DNA of 64,000 bases, taken from contig NC_087082.1 of the NCBI RefSeq assembly GCF_026151205.1, forward strand, positions 1,888,001 through 1,952,000. Reading direction: 5' to 3'. Below are positions 59,501-64,000 of the stretch, one piece after another. Numbering within the stretch: the stretch's first letter is position 1; each line of letters opens with the position of its first letter. The DNA is from Bolinopsis microptera (Eukaryota > Ctenophora > Tentaculata > Lobata > Bolinopsidae). The translations under genes and the position numbers were made by a program. Below the pieces are notes generated by a model that saw nothing but the letters and a program-made list of their open reading frames with translations, was not told where the DNA came from and searched no databases.

Positions 59501-62273
59501 TTGATTCCTGATGGGACTAACAAATAAACGCACCTCCACACTTAAACTACGGGGCGCTACATAGTTAGAAAAGAATTGGAAAATATGTGGATAAACTCGT
59601 AATGTGAAGTGTTTCACTGCAGAAATATGTGTACTAGCAGGTTTATTGCTGTCTGAACATGTTATGAAATACACATTCAAAAGTACCGTAGTTGGATATT
59701 ATCTAATTTAATCTCCATCTAAACACGTACTACTAATACGTGTCTATTTACAAAAGGTGTGATTGTTTTAAAGATATTACCTTTAAGAGTTGGCTTCTGA
59801 TCCTCAAGGCAACCCAATAAGTTGCCGTGGTACTTGTCTCTCATTTCACTCTTACAGTTCCGGCTGATTGGCTCTTTGCAGGCTTTCATTAATCTAAAAA
59901 TGATAGAAATGATTAATGAATACATGGTTTGTTAAAGGACGTGTCTATCTTAATAATGCAGTAATATTGAACTTTATAGGCTGACACCTAGCAGTTTTAT
60001 GTCACATTTAAAGTTAACCAGTGTGCAGTGCCTCCCAGCTGTAGCATTACCTGTAATCGTTCCTGACATCTTCAGAGACCAGCTTAGCGTGGTGTAGTAT
60101 GTAGTGTGTCTAGTATGCAGTATGTAGTATGTAGTATGTAGTATGTAGTATGTAGCATTACCTGTAATCGTTCCTGACATCTTCAGAGACCAGCTTAGCG
60201 TGGTGTAGTATGTAGTGTGTCTAGTATGCAGTATGTAGTATGTAGTATGTAGTATGTAGTATGTAGTATGTAGCATTACCTGTAATCGTTCCTGACATCT
60301 TCAGAGACCAGCTTAGCGTGGTGTAGTATGTAGTGTGTCTAGTATGCAGTATGTAGTATGTAGTATGTAGTATGTAGTATGTAGCATTACCTGTAATCGT
60401 TCCTGACATCTTCAGAGACCATCTTAGCGTGGTGTTCCATCTCTTTAGCGCAGTTTGGGCTCAGCTTCTCACCGTGGTTGGGTCCATCTCCCATCAGTAA
60501 GCGTTGCTGTAGAATGTAGTACAGTTAATAATATTATCTCTACACAAAAAATAAAATTACCATGAAACTTCAAGCACAAGAAGTGTAACATTGTTGATAT
60601 ATCCACAACTAAAGTAAACAATCCAGAAAGTTCCTGGTGTACCTGGAGACATCCCCAGTCGTCCTTATCTTTCTCATATCCAGCACAGTACGTGACGAGA
60701 TCCTCAGCACAGGAGGAAACCACAGATGGGGACAGGTTGACACTTTCACCTTGTGCGATTATTGTCGCTTTAACTCGGGCAAACACTTGGTCGACAGCTG
60801 GGAGATCATGGGGTTTAGAATAAAGTTTTTTTGACATTTTTTAAGACAATTCTATTTTGAAAAATGTGGTGGAAAAAATGTAGGTAAACCTTTGATAATC
60901 TGTTTCATGAGACGTTGAGACACCCTATAGTGTGAAGTTGATGATAGTATTGATAATCTATACTATATTTTAAACTTGACGAAATCCCCCTGAAAATTGA
61001 CCAAAAACCGACCCTTTTTTTGTGGCCAATTTCAGCTCGCAAATGGAGTTGGAACCTCGCGATTTTTAACAGGGTTGTAGAAAAAGGATAAGAATAGGAC
61101 ACTGCATTCTTAAAATTTTGATTTAGGCTTTAGTTCATTTATAATTAACGTCGGATGTGAGGAAAGATTTGCGATAGAATAATGGCGTAATTTCATCAAA
61201 GGTTAACTACGTCGTCATGCTTAAATTAATGATACGTCATGACTAGCTCACATTTACGCTCATGCTATAACTCCTTAACTATTCATAACTTTGGTTGTGA
61301 TCGATGTTTTTCGATACGGTAAAAAGTATAATTTATGGAATCCAAATACTTACAACGTTGTCGTCATCGTCAAATAAAATCCATGCTTCCTACAGTACAG
61401 AGAAGAGAGCTAGATGATGAATAGAAATTAAAACATAACTTATTTTTGAAATTTCCTCGAACAAAGCTTTCGACTAGCGGGTTTCACTTTCTAGTGATAA
61501 CCTCTCCTTAACATTTTAAATAAAAACTAAAAAAGGTCAAGTTAACTTGTACCACTTACCCATGCTTTACATGTTTTAGTATTTCTACAATATGGTCTAC
61601 GACTTTTACACAGCATAATACCCCATGATGTCGCTTATTTTAAATTCTATTTGCTGTATTGTATAATGTATATTATGTACTATTTGTAAAAGTTTCAAAT
61701 CAACAAACTGACCTTCTCGTTGCTATCAGAGAAGATGTGATGATACAGACACGAGATAACAGCCCCGTGAGGCTTGTGCTCTAACTTCTCTTCCTCCTCC
61801 AACTCTGTCATACACAACTTCTGTGCGTCTTCTCGACACGCGTTTAACAGGGGCTTGTCCAATCTGATTTGATTAATTGATTATTCTCGTTTTCTAACAC
61901 TTTATATGGCACTACAAACTGAGAGATTTCTCGAGCGATTCAGGGAAACGGGTGATTCCTCGGTATTGCCATGGCCATGATTGTTTCCAACTTTCCAAGA
62001 ATTCGAGGAATGACAGCTTGAGAAGTGAGATCGTTGGTATTGTCCCCCAGAACAGTTCGATTAAATCTCATTATTGTAATATTATCTAATACCTGGTATC
62101 AAACTTAACCATGAGAAATATGTTGGGTCCTGTGATATTGGATCACCTTGATTAAACTTACTTTATGGAACGAGACATGAAGTACTTATAGCTGAGAACT
62201 TGCTGGTGGCACTCAACGTTAAACTCCACTTCCAGTTCCAGATCAATCAAACACTTCATTACTTCCCCTTCGC
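47386..62273 (-). CDS. GLG1: GLG1: Golgi apparatus protein 1 (3' part, cysteine-rich repeats and membrane anchor)
   Basis: Fourteen repeat-coding exons plus a terminal exon encode the C-terminal part of GLG1 (also called ESL-1 or CFR-1), a type I Golgi glycoprotein with many cysteine-rich repeats that binds FGFs and selectin ligands in vertebrates. Repeat hallmarks recur: a paired-cysteine helix such as DPVLSRFCADDIEASCPD, then a CL.......C segment such as GQIIECLQ. The end (LTPTCGSMLKSRVQMWSNAY, a membrane span, then GGRCTKSKPPSKLY) corresponds to the known GLG1 C-terminus with its CGRxTK tail. Exon phases agree throughout except between 61713 and 60797, where an exon is missing or misread. 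The N-terminus is outside or unrecognised. Introns are full of minisatellites. Two copies of the last exon exist. Confidence 0.9.
48819..48987 (-). CDS. GLG1: GLG1 terminal exon, copy B (proximal)
   Basis: Acceptor TTTCACAG. Encodes YDSALEMVDDIYRSIESSKY, a membrane span (LLAYIGFSICLLILLSFC) and the tail GGRCTKSKPPSKLY before TAG. It is the first terminal exon reached in transcription. Confidence 0.9.
49261..49361 (-). CDS. GLG1: GLG1 penultimate exon
   Basis: Encodes SNQARDPNALTPTCGSMLKS and RVQMWSNAYERAKQ. Donor GTGAGTT. It joins either copy of the last exon in phase. Confidence 0.9.
49486..49704 (+). pseudogene. Unidentified coding-like fragment, one in-frame stop
   Basis: A frame of 73 codons reads EMFDTADPQDSLV, a stop, GSVWRFNNEFEEVDKISFPR, IPLASYDKEVAVNNLMEMVL and YLDVADKATFTDIASLKGA before a stop. 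Amino-acid composition and codon use look protein-like, unlike the neighbouring intron. I do not recognise the family. It lies antisense inside a GLG1 intron and is probably a decayed gene or transposon piece. Confidence 0.35.
49966..51340 (-). repeat. 38-bp minisatellite, about 36 copies, each with the GLG1 exon end and donor
   Basis: On the minus strand each unit reads AGATTATAGAGTGCCTTCAG followed by GTTAATATCATGTACTTT. The first half equals the end of the exon at 51316-51510, and CAG-GTTAAT is its donor. Variation is low: mainly A/G in AAAGTAC versus AAAATAC, and a few CAC/AAC changes. Confidence 0.95.
51316..51510 (-). CDS. GLG1: GLG1 exon, cysteine-rich repeat; donor merges into minisatellite
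   Basis: Encodes VEACLRDYIMVVQSEDCTKQ, LLMRACQKDIGYLCGRVLPG and GQIIECLQ, with donor GTTAATATC. The last bases plus donor (ATTATAGAGTGCCTTCAG then GTTAATATC) are repeated about 36 times downstream. Confidence 0.9.
51894..52145 (-). CDS. GLG1: GLG1 exon, cysteine-rich repeat
   Basis: A 252-bp phase-0 exon encoding SCKDDIKMFCKSTLEGIKKG, GAVISCLKDNFDKISIECGD and DPVLSRFCADDIEASCPD. Acceptor ACATTGCAG. Confidence 0.9.
52306..52441 (-). CDS. GLG1: GLG1 exon, cysteine-rich repeat
   Basis: Encodes KGDELLSCLENNQHKSGVTH, DCKTTLRLRMLKEHSNYLLN and IGLRK. Donor GTTGGT. Confidence 0.85.
52538..53448. mobile_element. 911-bp MITE with TACCTTA termini
   Basis: The ends TACCTTAGTTCCCAAAAATT and the complement of AATTTTCGGGAATTAAGGTA are inverted. 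Internal AAATTTGGGC strings occur near both ends in inverted orientation. TA is included in both termini. It lies in a GLG1 intron. The plus-strand frames of 85-100 aa inside it have no family features. Confidence 0.65.
53450..54355. other. GLG1 intron, no other gene
   Basis: Contains an ATGCATGCATGCATGC run (53846-53863) and GC-rich CGCGCG strings around 53765-53935. No coding signal. Confidence 0.4.
54356..54456 (-). CDS. GLG1: GLG1 exon, cysteine-rich repeat
   Basis: Encodes KVFVREVQQAEDPDIDPVLQ and KSCSVAISKYCSD. Donor GTATTC. Confidence 0.85.
54577..54726 (-). CDS. GLG1: GLG1 exon, cysteine-rich repeat
   Basis: A 150-bp phase-0 exon encoding MSDLDLDPQLLTACAVDLKD, TCRLDGFDDKTQVMECLRKN and ELKLTPSCKD. 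Donor GTGAGT. Confidence 0.9.
54925..54990. repeat. 12-bp tandem repeat AACTAAACTCTT
   Basis: About five copies in a GLG1 intron. Confidence 0.85.
55490..55601 (-). CDS. GLG1: GLG1 exon, cysteine-rich repeat
   Basis: Encodes QDVMYCLRNQLTQPTPKNKE and PISDECKNQLRAEFLKQ. Donor GTTTCT. Confidence 0.85.
55602..56640. other. GLG1 intron, no other gene
   Basis: AT-rich intronic sequence. The 67-aa plus-strand frame near 55932 has no recognisable feature. Confidence 0.4.
56640..57310. repeat. Cluster of tandem repeats in a GLG1 intron
   Basis: 56645-56835: TAGCACC/TAGCACT/TAGCAGG heptamers. 56888-57105: about four copies of a ~54-bp unit containing CATCAAATTAATTATCTAGT. 57168-57305: repeats of GCGAGTGCTCATAGCAAC. 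Confidence 0.9.
57679..57820 (-). CDS. GLG1: GLG1 exon, cysteine-rich repeat
   Basis: Encodes GSCLKHVKDLQLVSLFDYKF, then DFLMMCSGAVQTYCKADDYG. Acceptor ACATTCCAG. The donor GTTAGT is in phase. A damaged duplicate of its 3' end lies near 57590-57610. Confidence 0.85.
57863..58743. mobile_element. 881-bp foldback element
   Basis: The ends TTGGTAGATCACCGACCGGC and its complement are inverted, and most of the interior is made of CCGGCTATAAGCC-type units, so the whole element can fold on itself around about 58340. It lies in the GLG1 intron between 57820 and 59781. No ORF. Confidence 0.85.
58740..59470. repeat. TAGTATG heptamer array
   Basis: Long runs of TAGTATG with TGTGTCTAATATGCAG interruptions, to about 59265, then a looser region to 59470. 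Because 7 x 3 = 21, a long minus-strand frame repeats ILHTTYY, which is a by-product. Confidence 0.95.
59781..59893 (-). CDS. GLG1: GLG1 exon, cysteine-rich repeat
   Basis: Encodes LMKACKEPISRNCKSEMRDK and YHGNLLGCLEDQKPTLK. Donor GTAATA. Confidence 0.85.
60046..60430 (-). repeat. About 114-bp tandem repeat of an exon end plus donor plus heptamers
   Basis: Four copies (about 60046, 60155, 60271 and 60385) of CACGCTAAG(C/A)TGGTCTC through GATTACAG and the donor GTAATGCTACA, separated by TAGTATG-type heptamers. The copy at 60391-60430 is the real exon end. The others carry A to C (Met to Leu) in that segment. Confidence 0.85.
60391..60506 (-). CDS. GLG1: GLG1 exon whose 3' end is tandemly copied
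   Basis: Encodes QRLLMGDGPNHGEKLSPNCA and KEMEHHAKMVSEDVRNDYR, ending at GTAATG. Three further copies of the last ~45 bp plus donor lie downstream (see the array at 60046-60430). Confidence 0.8.
60643..60797 (-). CDS. GLG1: GLG1 exon, cysteine-rich repeat
   Basis: Encodes VDQVFARVKATIIAQGESVN, then VVSSCAEDLVTYCAGYEKD and WGCLQ at a GTAC donor. Its entry phase does not match the end of the previous exon, so a small exon is missed between them. A 36-bp candidate (61354-61389, encoding EAWILFDDDDNV) does not fix the phase. Confidence 0.75.
61713..61863 (-). CDS. GLG1: GLG1 exon, cysteine-rich repeat
   Basis: Encodes LDKPLLNACREDAQKLCMTE, an acidic stretch, then GAVISCLYHHIFSDSNEK. Acceptor AATCAG, donor GTCAGT. 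Confidence 0.85.
62162..62273 (-). CDS. GLG1: GLG1 exon, cysteine-rich repeat
   Basis: Encodes GEVMKCLIDLELEVEFNVEC and HQQVLSYKYFMSRSIK. Donor GTAAGTTT. It splits a Lys codon with the next exon. Confidence 0.8.
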
Positions 62274-62739
62274 CTGATAATAATATTATTATAAATCTGA
62301 CACGGTTCAGAGACTCGAAAGGGGGAAGATGGCGTCATTTTTGTGGAAAAAAAATGCGAAAATCTGATAACCTTTTTTAGCAATTTTTCGGCCAAAGAAA
62401 ATATAAATTTTGGGCACATACGGATTACGGGTATATGCCTCACAGAATGGCTAGCCTCACAGAATGGCCAAATTTGTAAATGTTTTTGTAACTAATTTTT
62501 TATATAAGACTGGTAGGTTTTGTGGATACCATATGAAACAAAAGTCTTCTGGCAACACTTCCTGTGGTGAAATCATTAACTAGGACCACATTTTCTGACA
62601 TAAACAGTCGTATTTATGTTTTCAAATTTTTGAACTAAGTTTGCATTTTGGTGAGAACTTCTGGCACCAGTATGACAGAAGATGTTTAAAGAATAGTATT
62701 CATCAAACAAAACGAACATTGTTCAATATAGGAAGAAAA

Positions 62740-63120
62740 AAATGCTAAAATGGCTACACGCCTCACAAAATGGCCAAAATATGCCTCACAAAATGGCCAA
62801 AATTTAAAACTCCTTTTATTGATGTAGACATGTTAGTTTTGATGGTCTAAAGTATTCACAAGCTATTTATCATACAATAATACCCCAATCTAGCCGAATG
62901 GAGGTTATAAATCATGAAATCAGGGAATATGAAGAACGCCTCACAAAAAAATGCTAAAATGGCTACACGCCTCACAAAATGGCCAAAATATGCCTCACAA
63001 AATGGCCAAAATTTAAAACTCCTTTTATTGTTGTAGACATGTTAGTTTTGATGGTCTAAAGTATTCACAAGCTATTTATCATACAATAACACCCCAATCA
63101 TGAAATCAGGGAATATGAAC
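62740..63120. repeat. Direct repeat of about 145 bp (CCTCACAAAATGGCC family)
   Basis: Two near-identical copies (about 62742-62890 and 62950-63095) containing CCTCACAAAATGGCCAAAAT and GATGGTCTAAAGTATTCACA. Related strings in both orientations between 62435 and 63485 suggest a larger inverted-repeat element. Confidence 0.75.
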
Positions 63121-63868
63121 AACACCTCACAAAATGGCCATTTTTGGTGTAGGAAATTATGCCCTTTTTATTCAGTTCTAAGAAATTTCACCTATATGGG
63201 GGTGTTAACAAGGCATATTTATACCAGCAGCATGCCTGAAACAAGAGCCAAAGGTTTTAGAAAAATAAAATTTTCTCGTTTTCTTTTTTTTTGGCCATTC
63301 ATTTTGTGAGGCATTTTTTTTTGTGAAATAATATTTCACAGCTCAGTTTTTTCGTGAGTTTTAGGTTATTAGGTTATTACCCCATTCCTTAATAGGTTTT
63401 CTAACAACGTGTGGTGATAGAAATTTAAAAAGTATCTCCATCAAAAAATTATAGAAATTCAGATTTGGCCATTCTGTGGGGCATGTTTTTTTGGAGGAAG
63501 ATTTTCCGGCCAATTTTTCTCAAAGAAAAAATGGTTATGAGATTAAATCAACCCCCGGGAAGAAAAATATGAGTGTCAATCTCATTAAACTATATAAAAA
63601 ATAAGTATAAAGAATAAGGAAAGGGAACGGGAATGAAGCCAATACCAGAAGTGAAACCCCACCAAAGAATAATTGATCCTTAGGTAGACCTGGTGAAATA
63701 AAGTAACTGAACTGTAAGTTTAAGAAAAGACGGAAGGAATAAAGGAGAGAGGAAATAATGTTATGTGAACATCATCAGCAGATGACTTGGCACACCGGTT
63801 TCGGGGGTTTAATACCTGTACCGGTTTAATGTGCCAAGACCCCCTAGCAATCACTCGTCAGTGATCAC

Positions 63869-64000
63869 CTGTTCACGTTAAATGTGATGTCAAGGATGTC
63901 GCTGACATCAAGTATACTGTATTTGTACAGAATACTAGGTCGGTCCTTCAGAAGCTTTCTGAATTTACTCTTCAGGAGTCTGTCATTATAACATCTTGAA
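63869..64000 (-). CDS. Possible exon running off the window (upstream GLG1 exon?)
   Basis: On the minus strand an open frame from the window edge reads CYNDRLLKSKFRKLLKDRPS and ILYKYSILDVSDILDITFNV, ending at AACAG-GTGATC. The position and helical style would suit an upstream GLG1 exon, but only one Cys is visible. Confidence 0.35.

Noticed and set aside
61354-61389. 36-bp GLG1 micro-exon EAWILFDDDDNV
   Set aside because: Both splice sites look acceptable, but including it does not restore the phase between its neighbours, so it was not annotated as an exon.
63780-63840. Hairpin with CTTGGCAC and GTGCCAAG arms as an RNA gene
   Set aside because: Only an 8-bp stem is certain and there are no tRNA boxes or other family features.

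Overview
The window looks like nuclear DNA of a metazoan, probably an early-branching or otherwise invertebrate marine animal. The evidence is short exons with GT..AG borders, an animal-type GLG1 (Golgi cysteine-rich sialoglycoprotein) gene, a C2H2 zinc-finger gene, a sushi exon, a TIR-domain gene, and many LINEs and terminal-inverted-repeat elements. The DNA is AT-rich. I cannot name the species. There are no operons, prokaryotic signals or CRISPR arrays. Exon borders were read by eye from splice consensus and reading-phase agreement.

Layout. About 0.2-10 kb holds a minus-strand gene for a single-pass membrane protein with a long helical ectodomain (six exons; prominin-like is only a guess). 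One intron contains a complete LINE on the plus strand whose first ORF is a virus-type AlkB (2-oxoglutarate/Fe) domain, followed by an SGNH-esterase ORF and a 1171-aa endonuclease-reverse transcriptase. Another intron holds about 69 copies of a 29-bp minisatellite that stops at a splice acceptor. At 10.5-11.7 kb there are DNA-transposon remnants. At 12.6-15.8 kb there is a plus-strand signal-peptide exon, an 84-bp perfect palindrome, a broken sushi exon and an intact one. At 17.2-19.4 kb an intronless minus-strand gene encodes a Tudor-like/TIR/TIR/Tudor-like protein. A broken RTE-type LINE (20.9-24.0 kb) sits inside an interspersed repeat that has an unfilled inverted copy at 30.1-30.6 kb. From 24 to 26 kb are MITEs. 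A second long LINE (26.1-30.1 kb, minus) has an SGNH ORF and a PHD-endonuclease-RT ORF, in the same frame and separated by one UAG. From 31 to 35 kb come minisatellites, a LINE 3' fragment and a TTAA-flanked piggyBac-like element. At 37.6 kb is a small secreted-peptide precursor with dibasic and amidation signals. At 40.4-45 kb is a complete-looking minus-strand zinc-finger gene.

From 47.4 kb to at least 62.3 kb the minus strand carries the 3' part of a GLG1 gene: fourteen consecutive cysteine-rich repeat exons, then a transmembrane/tail exon present in two tandem copies. Its introns hold a 38-bp x ~36 minisatellite that repeats the exon end with its splice donor, a fourfold repeat of another exon end with donor, an 881-bp foldback element and heptamer arrays.

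The most unusual items are the AlkB-carrying LINE, the arrays that copy splice sites, the duplicated GLG1 last exon, and the TIR-TIR protein flanked by Tudor-like domains.
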